A stretch of 64,000 nucleotides of DNA, taken from positions 62,001-126,000 of the forward strand of contig NZ_BOOP01000001.1 in NCBI RefSeq assembly GCF_016863295.1, read 5' to 3'. Of the stretch, positions 1 through 8,814 are shown piece after piece. This DNA comes from Planotetraspora phitsanulokensis (GTDB lineage Bacteria; Actinomycetota; Actinomycetes; Streptosporangiales; Streptosporangiaceae). Made by a program: the position numbers and the translations under genes. Numbering within the stretch: the first letter of the stretch is position 1; each line of letters opens with the position of its first letter. The notes below the pieces were generated by a model. It was not told where the DNA came from. It was given only the letters and a program-made list of their open reading frames with translations, and did no database searches.

Positions 1-1
1 C

Positions 2-859
2 ACGGTCTTCCGCGACGCCCGGCACGTCGTCACCGCAGCGGTGGCCGATCTCCCGCACGACGAGCTGGTCAAGGCGATGACCGGCGAGGAGACCCAGGCG
101 TACGAGTCGAAGGCCCGGGAGATCGGCGACACGGCGAAGGTCGTGCTCTCCGCGTCCGGACTGCGGCTGAAGGACCGTTACGAGGACATCGACCTCGCCG
201 TGCGCTCGGGGGAGATCGTCGGGCTGGCGGGCTCCGGCAGCAGCGGGAAGGTCGGCCTGGCGGAGACGCTGGTGGGCCTGCGCAAGCCGGACGGCGGCGA
301 CGTCACGATCAACGGAACGGCCGTCCGCCCCGGAGACGTGTCCGCCGCGCTGAAGGCGGGCCTCGGGTTCGTCCCGCAGGACCGCCACCACGAGGGCTTC
401 GTCCCGTTGTTGTCGATCGCGGAGAACGCGACCATGCCCATCGCGCACAAGCTGGGCAGGTTCGGCACGATCTCCTCCGAGCGGCGCCGGGACAGGGCCA
501 CGACGATGATCAAGGATCTCGACATCAAGACCACCGGGCCCGACCAGCCGGTGGGAGACCTGTCCGGCGGCAACGCGCAGAAGGTCGTGCTCGCCCGCGC
601 GCTGGCGGACAACCCGGTCGCGCTCGTCGTGATCAACCCGACCGCCGGCGTCGACGTCAAGGCCAAGCAGTCCCTGCTGGGTGCGGTCGAGGACGCGACG
701 GAGAGCGGAACGGGCGTCCTGCTGGTCTCCGACGAGCTGGACGACCTGCGGATCTGCGACCGGGTCCTGGTGATGTTCCACGGCAGGGTGGTCAAGGACG
801 TGCCGCGAGGCTGGAGTGAGAACGACCTCGTGGCGGCAATGGAAGGTATCGACTCATGA
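2..859 (+). CDS. Sugar ABC importer ATP-binding protein, C-terminal part (5' end outside window)
   Basis: This is the carboxy-terminal half of a RbsA/XylG-type double-ATPase that powers a sugar importer at the membrane. The reading frame is open from base 2, so the true start lies upstream. What remains is the end of the first nucleotide-binding domain and the whole second one. The second Walker A is GSGSSGK followed by V, the signature is LSGGNAQKV near base 555, and the Walker B region reads VVINPTAGVD instead of the usual LDEPTRGVD, so the catalytic Glu is missing. Degenerate second domains are known in this family. The stop overlaps the permease start (ATGA), implying translational coupling. 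Confidence 0.9.
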   Translation, partial: TVFRDARHVVTAAVADLPHDELVKAMTGEETQAYESKAREIGDTAKVVLSASGLRLKDRYEDIDLAVRSGEIVGLAGSGSSGKVGLAETLVGLRKPDGGDVTINGTAVRPGDVSAALKAGLGFVPQDRHHEGFVPLLSIAENATMPIAHKLGRFGTISSERRRDRATTMIKDLDIKTTGPDQPVGDLSGGNAQKVVLARALADNPVALVVINPTAGVDVKAKQSLLGAVEDATESGTGVLLVSDELDDLRICDRVLVMFHGRVVKDVPRGWSENDLVAAMEGIDS

Positions 860-1869
860 CCGAATCGGCCGTGCCCGACTCCCTGGCAGTCGGGTCACGC
901 GGGGTGGGCTTGCGACTCGGCAGGTTCCGGGACCTCACGCTGGTGCCGGTGATCGTCCTGCTGCTCGTCGTGGGCGCGATCATCGACCCGGTCTTCCTGA
1001 CGACCGGCAACCTGACCAACGTGCTCCAGCAGCAGTCGGCGCTCGCCCTCGTGGTGCTCGCCGAGGCGCTGATCCTCATCGCCGGGAAGTTCGACCTGTC
1101 GCTGGAGTCCACAGTCGGTCTGGCTCCGGCCCTCGCGGTGATGCTGGTCGTCCCGACGACGGCCGGCGGCTTCGGCATCGAGCTCCCCGTGGCGCTGGCG
1201 ATCCCGTTGTGCCTGCTGATCGGCGCCGCGGTCGGCGCCTTCAACGGCTTCCTCATCCTGCGCTTCCAGTTGTCGGCGTTCATCGTCACGCTGGCGATGC
1301 TGATCGTCGTGCGCGGTCTCCAGACCGGCATCACCGGAGGCAAGAGCCTCTTCGCCCTGCCGCAGTCGTTCCTTTATCTCGGCAGCGCCACCTGGCTCGG
1401 CGTCCCGGCGGCCATCTGGATCACCGCCGTGCTCTTCGTCGGCGGCATCGTCGCGCTCCGCTATTTCCGGGTGGGCCGCTCGTTGTACGCGATCGGCGGC
1501 AACGCCGACGCGGCCAGGGCGGCGGGCATCCGGGTCGAGCGGGTGACCTGGGTGGTCTTCGTGATCGCCGGCACGCTGGCGGCCCTCGCGGGCCTGCTGG
1601 AGACCGGACGGCTCGGCGGCATCAGCGCCAACCAGGGCAACGGCTGGATCTTCATGGTCTTCGCCGCGGCCGTGATCGGCGGGGTCAGCATGGACGGCGG
1701 GAAGGGCACGATCCTCGGCGCCCTGACCGGTGTGCTGGTCATCGGCCTGGTGGAGAACATCCTCACACTCAAGGGTGTCCCCGGCGAGTGGAAGCAGCTC
1801 GTCTACGGCGGCATCATCCTGGTGGCGCTCATGATCAGTCGCCTGGCCGGAGGCAAGGCGCAAGATTGA
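856..1869 (+). CDS. Sugar ABC transporter permease (RbsC/BPD_transp_2 family)
   Basis: This 337-residue protein is a multi-spanning inner-membrane permease that would pair with the ATPase just upstream. Long hydrophobic stretches run through the whole protein. The family hallmarks TGNLTNVLQQQS near residue 50 and the AIGGNADAARAAGI segment before the last helices are typical of ribose/xylose-type permeases. The ATG overlaps the upstream stop by four bases. No periplasmic binding protein follows it here, so the binding protein of this system is probably upstream of the window. The solute cannot be told from the sequence. Confidence 0.9.
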   Translation: MTESAVPDSLAVGSRGVGLRLGRFRDLTLVPVIVLLLVVGAIIDPVFLTTGNLTNVLQQQSALALVVLAEALILIAGKFDLSLESTVGLAPALAVMLVVPTTAGGFGIELPVALAIPLCLLIGAAVGAFNGFLILRFQLSAFIVTLAMLIVVRGLQTGITGGKSLFALPQSFLYLGSATWLGVPAAIWITAVLFVGGIVALRYFRVGRSLYAIGGNADAARAAGIRVERVTWVVFVIAGTLAALAGLLETGRLGGISANQGNGWIFMVFAAAVIGGVSMDGGKGTILGALTGVLVIGLVENILTLKGVPGEWKQLVYGGIILVALMISRLAGGKAQD

Positions 1870-1914
1870 TCCCGACGCGGCGCCGCGATCGGGGCGCCGG
1901 CCGTACAGGCGGAA

Positions 1915-1946
1915 GGGCACCGGCGCCGGTCGAGGCGCCGGTGCCC
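1915..1946. terminator. Strong hairpin between convergent genes
   Basis: A perfect 13-bp stem (GGGCACCGGCGCC and its complement) encloses a 6-base loop and sits between the convergent permease and discoidin genes. It is followed on the + strand by a TCGTCGTTT stretch rather than a long U run, as is common for GC-rich actinobacterial terminators. It could serve both strands. Confidence 0.65.
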
Positions 1947-1978
1947 TCGTCGTTTGGCACGGGCAGCCGGGACGGCCG

Positions 1979-3805
1979 TCAGGAGGCGTAGGCCTCCAGT
2001 TCGAAGATCCGGGCCGCCTTGTCGGTGTCGTTGGTCGGGGTGATCACGTTGACGCGCAGGTATCGCGCGTCGACGGGCGTGAACGTGTGCGTGGTGACGT
2101 CCGAGGTGTTGCCCCGCACCGACGCCACCGTCGTCCAGGTCGTGTCGTTGACACTCGTCTGAAGGTCGAAGTCGCGGGTGTTCCAGGCCGCCTTCTCACC
2201 TCCGGCGCCGGAGTGGCGTACGACCAGCCGCCCCACCTTGGTGGTCGACTGCAGGTCGACCCGCAGCCACTTGCTCGCGCCGAGCGAGCACCACTTGTCG
2301 GACGTGCCGCCCGTCCAGCTGCCGTTGACGGCCTTGGCCGGGGCCTCCGCCGCCGCGCACTGGCTGTCGGCGGTGGCCGGCCTGTTCAGCGCGAGGTTGG
2401 TCGTGGACGGCTGCGACGGCACGTACAGCCGGATGTCGGTCAGGCTCGCGCTGCCCTCGTAGACGTTGGTGTAGAGGTCGCCGATGACGAAGTAGTCGGG
2501 GTACTGCGAACCCGCCGGCCACTGGTCCGGCCACGTCGTGCTGCCGTGAGCGTCGTTCTGCACGAGGCTCGCGTTGTAACGGCCGTCGTACTCACCCGGC
2601 TTGACGTTGTAGTGCCAGATGGGGTCGTTGCCGACGATGAAGTTCCGGTGGAAGCGCAACGTCTTCTGGCCCGCCCTGGCGAAGTTGCCGCTGGCCTCCA
2701 GCGTGTAGCCGGTGGCGTCCCGCTCGATCGCGAACGTGTAGAACTGGTTCGGCATGAGCTCGGGCTGCAGCTCGGCGGCCGACGACAGCTGCTGCTCGGC
2801 GACGCCGTTCGAGCAGCTCGTCATGAACCACTGGGAGTTGCCCGCCAGGCCGCCGGGACCGGGACGCCAGTTGGGCAGCCCGCTGATCCACATGTTGACC
2901 GTGTTGAAGCTGCTGTCGCGGTAGTTGTAGTAGGTGTTGTTCGCCGAGTTGCAGACCCGGCCGCCGGTGCCGGTCCCGACCCGGTCGGGGTGCTGGGAGA
3001 AGGCGTCCATCAGCACCTTGCGGTGGTAGTGCCAGAAATGGTTGTTGCGCGGCGCGGGGTCGGCGAAGTCGACGATCGACAGGAAGTGGTAGCCGTTGTA
3101 GCCGTAGGTCCCCTCCCTGACGTTCTGCCACTGGCAGTAGGGCACCGACGCGTCGCCCGTCCAGCCGGGGGACCGGGACCCCTCACCCCAGGGGTGCTGG
3201 GTCTTACAGCCCTGGGCGGAGTACCCGTTGATCCTGCCGCCGTAGTTGATCGTGCCGTTGCGCTTGCCGCCGAAGTCGATGGTCTTGAGCTTGTACTCGA
3301 TGCGGTACTGCTCGGGCAGCTTGCTGGTGGGGCGGAAGATGGCGCCACCGGTGGACTCCGGCACGTTCAGCACGGCGACGTGCTCGTTGCCGAGCGCCTG
3401 GGTGGTGATCGACGGCGGCGACTCCAGCACGCCGTCCTTGTTGAAGTCTCGGGCCGACAACGAGGCCGTCAGCCAGCCGTTCTGGCCGAGGGTGAACTCC
3501 TTGCGGTAGGTCGCGAAGGAGTTGAAGGCGGTGTTCCACGCCGGGCCGTAGTCGTTCTGGTACCACAGCCCCGAGTCGTCCATGATCGTGTCGAACGGCC
3601 GGCTGTAGGTCTCCTTGACCCACGGGGCGCCGGCGCCGGTGAGCGGTGCGGAGAAGTCCTCCGAGTAGAGCAGGGTCCACCCCGGGCGGGTGGGGTCGTC
3701 GGCCGAGGCGGGGACGCCCGCGGCGAACGTCGCGAGGCTGATGACGGTGGAGGCGGTCGCGGCGAAGGCCGTCGCGCGCACGACCCTCCTGGCTTTCCTT
3801 CCCAT
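1979..3805 (-). CDS. Secreted protein with C-terminal F5/8 type C (discoidin) domain, putative carbohydrate-active
   Basis: This 608-residue protein starts MGRKARRVVRATAFAATAS, a Sec signal peptide with a likely cleavage after PASA. The start at 3805 is chosen because the open frame runs back into the binding-protein gene in another frame, while this ATG begins the signal peptide. Residues about 35-460 look like a large beta-rich domain opening with WTLLYSEDFSAP, rich in Trp, Tyr and Asn, resembling a jelly-roll glycan-binding or hydrolase fold, but I cannot assign a family. Residues about 470-608 form a discoidin domain (NLALNRPATADS at its start, ARYLRVNVITPT near its end) that usually binds carbohydrate. 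It follows the sugar transporter genes on the same strand, so release or capture of an extracellular glycan is plausible. Confidence 0.75.
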   Translation of the reverse strand: MGRKARRVVRATAFAATASTVISLATFAAGVPASADDPTRPGWTLLYSEDFSAPLTGAGAPWVKETYSRPFDTIMDDSGLWYQNDYGPAWNTAFNSFATYRKEFTLGQNGWLTASLSARDFNKDGVLESPPSITTQALGNEHVAVLNVPESTGGAIFRPTSKLPEQYRIEYKLKTIDFGGKRNGTINYGGRINGYSAQGCKTQHPWGEGSRSPGWTGDASVPYCQWQNVREGTYGYNGYHFLSIVDFADPAPRNNHFWHYHRKVLMDAFSQHPDRVGTGTGGRVCNSANNTYYNYRDSSFNTVNMWISGLPNWRPGPGGLAGNSQWFMTSCSNGVAEQQLSSAAELQPELMPNQFYTFAIERDATGYTLEASGNFARAGQKTLRFHRNFIVGNDPIWHYNVKPGEYDGRYNASLVQNDAHGSTTWPDQWPAGSQYPDYFVIGDLYTNVYEGSASLTDIRLYVPSQPSTTNLALNRPATADSQCAAAEAPAKAVNGSWTGGTSDKWCSLGASKWLRVDLQSTTKVGRLVVRHSGAGGEKAAWNTRDFDLQTSVNDTTWTTVASVRGNTSDVTTHTFTPVDARYLRVNVITPTNDTDKAARIFELEAYAS

Positions 3806-3912
3806 GGTGCTGCCCTTCGGTGGGGGAGTGTCGCTCCTGCGTGACGCCAGGAGGCGGGATGCGGCCGGTCGGGGGTGGCGTCGCCGCACGCCACCTGACC
3901 GCGGGCCGTCTG

Positions 3913-4890
3913 TCAGAAACTTCCGTCGGGGTTCTGGTACTGGGCCGCGTTCTCCTTGGTGATCATCGGAGAGGGCACCACGGTGTCCTTCTCGACCGTG
4001 GCCCCGCTCAGGATCTCCACCGCGCGGTCGAGCCCCATCGCGCCGATCACGTCGGCGTCGTTGAGGCCGGTCACCAAGTAGTTGGTGCCGTCCAGGATCG
4101 CCTTGAGCGCCTCTGCCTGCCCGTCCACTCCGGCGATGATGATCTGATCGGCCTTGCCGGCGTCCGCGATCGCGCGCTGGGCGCCCAGGCACATCGCGTC
4201 GTTCTCGCAGAAGACGGCCTTCAGGTCGGAGTCGGTCGCCAGCAGGCTCTCCATCACGGTCAGCCCGCCGTCGGACCCCCAGTTCCCGAAGTCGGGAGCC
4301 TCGACCAGGGTGATGCCGGCCTTGCCCTGGAGCACCGACTTGACACCGTTCGTGCGGGCCAGGCCGATGCTGTTGTCGGCGGGGCCGCCCTTGATGATGG
4401 CGACCTTGCCGCCGTCGGGCAGCTTCTGCGCGAGGAAGTCGCCGTTCTGCCGGCCGATCGCCTCGTTGTCCGGGCCGATCCAGCTTGTGTACTCGCCGGT
4501 CTGGAACTTGCGGTCCACCAGGACCACCGGCTTGCCCGCCGACTTGATGGCGTTGAGCGCCGCGGGCGCCGACTCGAGCGGACCGCCGGAGATGATCACC
4601 GCGTCGACGTTCTTGCTCAGCAGGTCCTCGACGTTGGAGGCGAGCTTGGCCGCGTCCCCGTTGGCGTCGGTGCTGATGATCTCGATCTTGCCCTTCTTCT
4701 TGGCCTCCGCGGCGATCGCCTTGTCCATGCCGCTGAAGTAGGGCCCGCCGAGCGTGAAGTTGGCCACGCCGATCGTGTAGGAGCCGTCGCCGCCGGCTGC
4801 GCCGGTCTCGCCGGACCCGGATGAGCAGCCGGCCAGCCCGACGGCGAGAACGCCGGCGACCAGCAGACCGCTGAGTTTCTTCCCGTTCAT
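3913..4890 (-). CDS. Sugar ABC transporter substrate-binding lipoprotein (RbsB-like)
   Basis: This 325-residue periplasmic-binding-protein-like lipoprotein captures the solute outside the membrane and delivers it to the permease encoded next. The N-terminus MNGKKLSGLLVAGVLAVGLA is followed by a lipobox (LAGC), so the mature protein would be lipid-anchored at that Cys. The body has the two-lobed Peripla_BP_4 pattern, including YTIGVANFTLGGPYFSGM near the start and IAGVDGQAEALKAI towards the end. The ATG at 4890 is preferred over the one at 4905 because a GGGAGG ribosome-binding site lies a few bases ahead of it. It closes the import gene set downstream of permease and ATPase. Confidence 0.92.
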   Translation of the reverse strand: MNGKKLSGLLVAGVLAVGLAGCSSGSGETGAAGGDGSYTIGVANFTLGGPYFSGMDKAIAAEAKKKGKIEIISTDANGDAAKLASNVEDLLSKNVDAVIISGGPLESAPAALNAIKSAGKPVVLVDRKFQTGEYTSWIGPDNEAIGRQNGDFLAQKLPDGGKVAIIKGGPADNSIGLARTNGVKSVLQGKAGITLVEAPDFGNWGSDGGLTVMESLLATDSDLKAVFCENDAMCLGAQRAIADAGKADQIIIAGVDGQAEALKAILDGTNYLVTGLNDADVIGAMGLDRAVEILSGATVEKDTVVPSPMITKENAAQYQNPDGSF

Positions 4891-4918
4891 GCAAGGGCCT
4901 CCCATTGGTGGTGACTTA

Positions 4919-5911
4919 TCAGGAGCGCACCCGGTTGGTGCGCTGGACGAGGATGACGGCGATGATGATCAGTCCCTTGAGGACCTGCTGCCAGAAGCTC
5001 TGCACGCCGTACAGGTTGAGCAGGTTGTTGATCAGCACGAGCACGAGCACGCCGCCGAACGTGGCGCGCACGGAACCGCGCCCGCCCGCCAGGCTCGCGC
5101 CGCCGATGACGCAGGCGGCGATCGCGTCGAGCTCGAACGCCACGCCCACGCTGGGCTGGGCGATGCCCACCCGGCTGGCCAGGACCACGCCCGCCAGCCC
5201 GGCGCACGCGCCGCTGATGGTGTAGGCCAGCACCACGTGCCGGCGCACGTTGATGCCGGCGAGCCGTACGGTCTCGGCGTTGCCGCCGATCGCCACGATG
5301 GATCGGCCCGGTGGAGTGCGGGTGAGGAAGACGCCTCCCACGGCGAAGACGGCGAGCATGATGAGGGTGCTCACCGGCACGGGCCCCAACGTCGCCGAGC
5401 CGAGCGTGAAGAACCCCGGGTCCTCGGGGGCGATGGGCACCTCGGAGTAGACGAAGGCGAGCCCGCGGATCGTCGTCAGCGCGGCCAGTGTGACGACGAA
5501 CGGCGCCAGCTCGAACCTCGCGATCAGCGCGCCGTTGACCAGGCCGAAGCCGATGCCCGACACGACGCCCACCGCCATGGCGACCGGGATCGGAAGGCCG
5601 GAGACGAGCCCGGCGGTGACGATGCCGGAGAAGGCCACGATGGAGCCCACCGACAGGTCGATGCCGCCGGTGAGGATGACGACCAGCATCCCGAACGACA
5701 GCAGGCCGGTCGTCACCATCTGCTTGAGCAGGTTCGTCAGGTTGGTCGGGGTGAGGAACGTGTCCGCCGTCAGCGCGGCCACCACCACGAGCAGGGCGAT
5801 GAGCGCGACGAACGCGGTCGCCACCGTGATGTCGCGTCCGGCGAGGACCAGGCGGGGGAGCCTGCGGGGGTCGGTCGGAGTGAGCGCCGGCTCGGTGAGC
5901 TGCCCGGTCAT
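4919..5911 (-). CDS. Sugar ABC transporter permease (RbsC family)
   Basis: This is a 330-residue hydrophobic permease of the ribose/xylose/autoinducer-2 type. The start MTGQLTEPALTPTDPRRLPR at 5911 overlaps the stop of the ATPase gene (ATGA), which fixes the start better than longer in-frame options. Family features are TGGIDLSVGSIVAFSG near residue 90, the AIGGNAETVRLAGI segment, and a GGASLAGGRGSV loop close to the end. It forms a complete importer with the adjacent ATPase and binding protein. The substrate is unknown, but linkage to an aldehyde dehydrogenase suggests a sugar or polyol broken down through an aldehyde. Confidence 0.92.
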   Translation of the reverse strand: MTGQLTEPALTPTDPRRLPRLVLAGRDITVATAFVALIALLVVVAALTADTFLTPTNLTNLLKQMVTTGLLSFGMLVVILTGGIDLSVGSIVAFSGIVTAGLVSGLPIPVAMAVGVVSGIGFGLVNGALIARFELAPFVVTLAALTTIRGLAFVYSEVPIAPEDPGFFTLGSATLGPVPVSTLIMLAVFAVGGVFLTRTPPGRSIVAIGGNAETVRLAGINVRRHVVLAYTISGACAGLAGVVLASRVGIAQPSVGVAFELDAIAACVIGGASLAGGRGSVRATFGGVLVLVLINNLLNLYGVQSFWQQVLKGLIIIAVILVQRTNRVRS

Positions 5912-7395
5912 GCGGCCTGTCCAATCGCGTGCGCGAGGATCTCGTCCTCGGTGGTCCGGTCCGAGCGCAGCTCGCCGGTGACGCGGCCCTGGTTCATCAC
6001 GAGGATCCGGTCGGTGGCGCCCAGCACCTCGGTGAGGTCGGAGGAGATGAGCAGGACGGCGAGGCCGCCGCGGGCGAGATCGTCGATCATGCGGTAGATC
6101 GCGATCCGGGTCGACATGTCCACGCCTCGCGTCGGCTCGTCGAGGATGAGCACCCGGGGCTCGGCCAGCAGCCACTTGGCCAGGACGGCCTTCTGCTGGT
6201 TGCCGCCGCTGAGGTTGACGACGCGCATCGAGGCGCAGTGTTCCGGCTGGATGCTCAGCCGCTCGATCATCTCGCCGACCCGCTCGCGTCGCCGCGCGGC
6301 GTCGATCAGCGGGCCGCGCCGCATGCCGTACATCGTGGTGAGGCCGATGTTGTCCAGCACGCTCATGCCGCCGACCAGGCCCGTGCGCTTGCGGTCCTCG
6401 GTCACCAGCGCGAGCCCGGCCGCGATCGCGTCGGACGGCGCGCGGAACCGCACGTCCCCGCCCGCGATCTTCACCTGGCCGGACGTCGCGGGCTCGGCGC
6501 CGAACACGCAGCGGGCCAGCTCGCTGCGGCCGGAGCCGACCAGGCCGAACAGTCCCACGATCTCCCCGGCGCGCAGGGCGAAGGAGACGTCCTCGAACTC
6601 ACCCCGGCGGGTGAGTCCGTGGACGCTCAGCCTGACCTCGCCGGGATCGGCGCGGCGGTCGGGGTAGATCTGCTCCAGCCGCCGTCCCGCCATGAGGCCG
6701 ATCAGCTCGCTCTCGCTGGTCCGCGAGGGCTCGGTCGTCGCGATCACGCGGCCGTCCTTGACGACGACGATGGTCGTCGCCAGCTCCATCACCTCGGCGA
6801 GCCGGTGGGAGACGTAGATCACGAGCACTCCGCGCTCGCGCAGCCGCCGGACGAGCGCGAACAGCGACTCGAGGTCGCTTCCCGCGAGTACGGCGGACGG
6901 CTCGTCGAGCACCAGCACCCGGGGCTCGGCGACCAGGGCCTTCGCGATCTCCACCATCTGCTGCCTGGCCACCGACAGCCGCCCGGCGAGGGAACGCGGG
7001 TCGATCGCGCCGAACCCGATGCCGTCGAGCAGCTCCTTCGCGCGGGCGTGCGCCGCCGTCCAGTCGATCAGCCCGCGCCGCTTCGGAAAGCTCCCCATCA
7101 GCAGGTTCTCGGTGACCGAGAGGCCGGGGACGATGGACAGCTCCTGGTAGACGGTGCGGATGCCGCGGGCGTGCGCGTCGTGCGGGGTCCGCAACTCCAC
7201 CGCCTCGCCGTTCAGCCGCATCTCGCCCGCGCTCATGGGCTGCGCACCCGAGAGGATCTTGATGAGCGTCGACTTGCCGGCCCCGTTCGCGCCGACCACG
7301 GCGAGCACCTCACCGGGACGTCCCACGAGGTCGACCCCGTGCAGCACCTCGACGCCGCCGTAGTCCTTGCGCACGCCCCGGAGCTCGAGGGTCAT
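5908..7395 (-). CDS. Sugar ABC transporter double ATP-binding protein (RbsA-like)
   Basis: This 495-residue protein has two nucleotide-binding domains in tandem. Domain one carries a full Walker A (GANGAGKST, about residue 35) and Walker B (LVLDEPSAVL). Domain two has the family's usual degenerate Walker A (GLVGSGRSE), an intact signature (LSGGNQQKAVLAKWL) and Walker B (LILDEPTRGVD). In domain one the signature is RLSVARQQMVEIAKAL, also usual. It energises uptake with the permease downstream and shares four-base overlaps on both sides, with the aldehyde dehydrogenase upstream and the permease downstream, so the genes are tightly coupled. Confidence 0.93.
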   Translation of the reverse strand: MTLELRGVRKDYGGVEVLHGVDLVGRPGEVLAVVGANGAGKSTLIKILSGAQPMSAGEMRLNGEAVELRTPHDAHARGIRTVYQELSIVPGLSVTENLLMGSFPKRRGLIDWTAAHARAKELLDGIGFGAIDPRSLAGRLSVARQQMVEIAKALVAEPRVLVLDEPSAVLAGSDLESLFALVRRLRERGVLVIYVSHRLAEVMELATTIVVVKDGRVIATTEPSRTSESELIGLMAGRRLEQIYPDRRADPGEVRLSVHGLTRRGEFEDVSFALRAGEIVGLFGLVGSGRSELARCVFGAEPATSGQVKIAGGDVRFRAPSDAIAAGLALVTEDRKRTGLVGGMSVLDNIGLTTMYGMRRGPLIDAARRRERVGEMIERLSIQPEHCASMRVVNLSGGNQQKAVLAKWLLAEPRVLILDEPTRGVDMSTRIAIYRMIDDLARGGLAVLLISSDLTEVLGATDRILVMNQGRVTGELRSDRTTEDEILAHAIGQAA

Positions 7396-8801
7396 CCGAA
7401 CGCCTCCATCACGAGCACCGTCTTCTGCCTGGTGAAGTCGAGGACCGTCTCGTGCAGACCCTCGCGGTGGCCGCCGGTGTCCTTGGTGCCGCCGAACGGC
7501 AGGTTCTCCGCGCGCAGCGCGGTCGAGCCGTTGATGACCACGCCGCCCACGTCGAGGTGTCTGGCCAGGGTGAACGCCCGGGAGACGTCCCGGGTGAACA
7601 CCGCGGCGTGCAGGCCGTACGGCGACTCGTTGGCCATCCGCACCGCCTCGGCGGGATCGGCGAAGCGGGCGACGGGCGCCACCGGGCCGAAGATCTCCTC
7701 GGCGAACGCCGGGCTGGCCGCGGGGACGTCCACCAGCACGGAGGGGTCGACGAACGCCCCGCGCCTGGCGCCGCCCGCGACGAGCCGCGCGCCGTCCTCG
7801 ACGAGCCTGCCGACCGCGGCCTCCACACGTTCGGCCGCCTCCTCGGTGATCAGAGGGCCGACGTCGGTCGACTTGAGCAACTGGTCGCCCACCGTGAGCT
7901 TCGCGGTCTGGGCGAGCAGCGAGGCGACGAAGGCGTCGTGCACGCCGTCCTGCACGTAGACCCGCTTGACCGCGCAGCAGATCTGGCCGTTGCCGCGGGC
8001 GAGCCGGCCGAGGACGACCGCCTGGGCGGCCTCGTCGACGTCGGCGTCGTCGCAGACGATGAGCGCGTCGTTGCCGCCGAGTTCCAGGAAGACCTTCTTC
8101 AGCGTGCCCGACGCCAGGCGGGCGATCTCGCGACCGGCGTGGGTGCTGCCGGTGAGGCTCACCGCCGCGACGCCGGGCGACTCCGCCAGAGCCTGGGACA
8201 CCTCCACCCGGCCGGTGACGAGCCGGTGGGCGTGCGGTGGCGCCCCCGCCTGCTCCACGAGCTCGGCCACCCGGATCAGCGCGAGCGGGCAGTGCGCGGG
8301 CGGCTGGACCACGACGGCGTTCCCGGCCGCGAGCGCCGCGGCCGCCTTGTGCGCGTAGAGCTCGACGGGGTAGTTGAACGGCACGAGTGCCGCCACCACG
8401 CCCAGCGGCTCGCGCATGGTCACCGCCAGGTGCCGCTCCAGGCCCGGCACGGCGTCGAGTGGGATCTGCCGTCCGAACAGCCGGGTGGCCTCGCCCGCAT
8501 ATCCCCGGAAGATCCGGACCGCGGCCTCGACCTCGCCCCTCGTCTGCTGCACCGGCTTGCCGTTCTCCTCGGCGAGCAACGTGGCGAGGCTCTCCTGTTC
8601 CGCCTCGATGAGGCCGGCCACCCGGAACAACAGGGCGGCACGCTCGTGGGCGGGCATGGCGGCCATCGCGCGCTGCCCCTCCTGGGCGTCGCCGACGACC
8701 CCGGCCACCGCCTCCGGGGTCATGGCCTCCACTTCCCCGAGTGCTCGTCCTGTGCCGGGATTGCGGACGGTGATGGCCGGCCCCGCTGACGATTGGGACA
8801 T
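7392..8801 (-). CDS. NAD(P)-dependent aldehyde dehydrogenase
   Basis: This 469-residue enzyme oxidises an aldehyde to an acid using NAD(P). The catalytic pair is visible: Glu240 in LELGGND and Cys275 in GQICCA. Other family landmarks are the cofactor-binding VPFNYPVELYAHKAAAAL segment, SLTGSTHAGREI, and EEIFGPVAPV near residue 350. It most resembles lactaldehyde or glyceraldehyde-type dehydrogenases, but the substrate cannot be read from sequence. It lies 13 bp after the IclR gene and overlaps the importer ATPase, so it probably processes the product of the imported compound. Confidence 0.92.
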   Translation of the reverse strand: MSQSSAGPAITVRNPGTGRALGEVEAMTPEAVAGVVGDAQEGQRAMAAMPAHERAALLFRVAGLIEAEQESLATLLAEENGKPVQQTRGEVEAAVRIFRGYAGEATRLFGRQIPLDAVPGLERHLAVTMREPLGVVAALVPFNYPVELYAHKAAAALAAGNAVVVQPPAHCPLALIRVAELVEQAGAPPHAHRLVTGRVEVSQALAESPGVAAVSLTGSTHAGREIARLASGTLKKVFLELGGNDALIVCDDADVDEAAQAVVLGRLARGNGQICCAVKRVYVQDGVHDAFVASLLAQTAKLTVGDQLLKSTDVGPLITEEAAERVEAAVGRLVEDGARLVAGGARRGAFVDPSVLVDVPAASPAFAEEIFGPVAPVARFADPAEAVRMANESPYGLHAAVFTRDVSRAFTLARHLDVGGVVINGSTALRAENLPFGGTKDTGGHREGLHETVLDFTRQKTVLVMEAFG

Positions 8802-8814
8802 CCTGGTCGACTCC

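Noticed and set aside
1979-4894. Single 971-residue open frame joining the discoidin gene to sequence under the binding-protein gene
   Set aside because: The first third is the binding-protein gene read out of frame (Arg/Gln-rich nonsense). The signal peptide at 3805 marks the true start.
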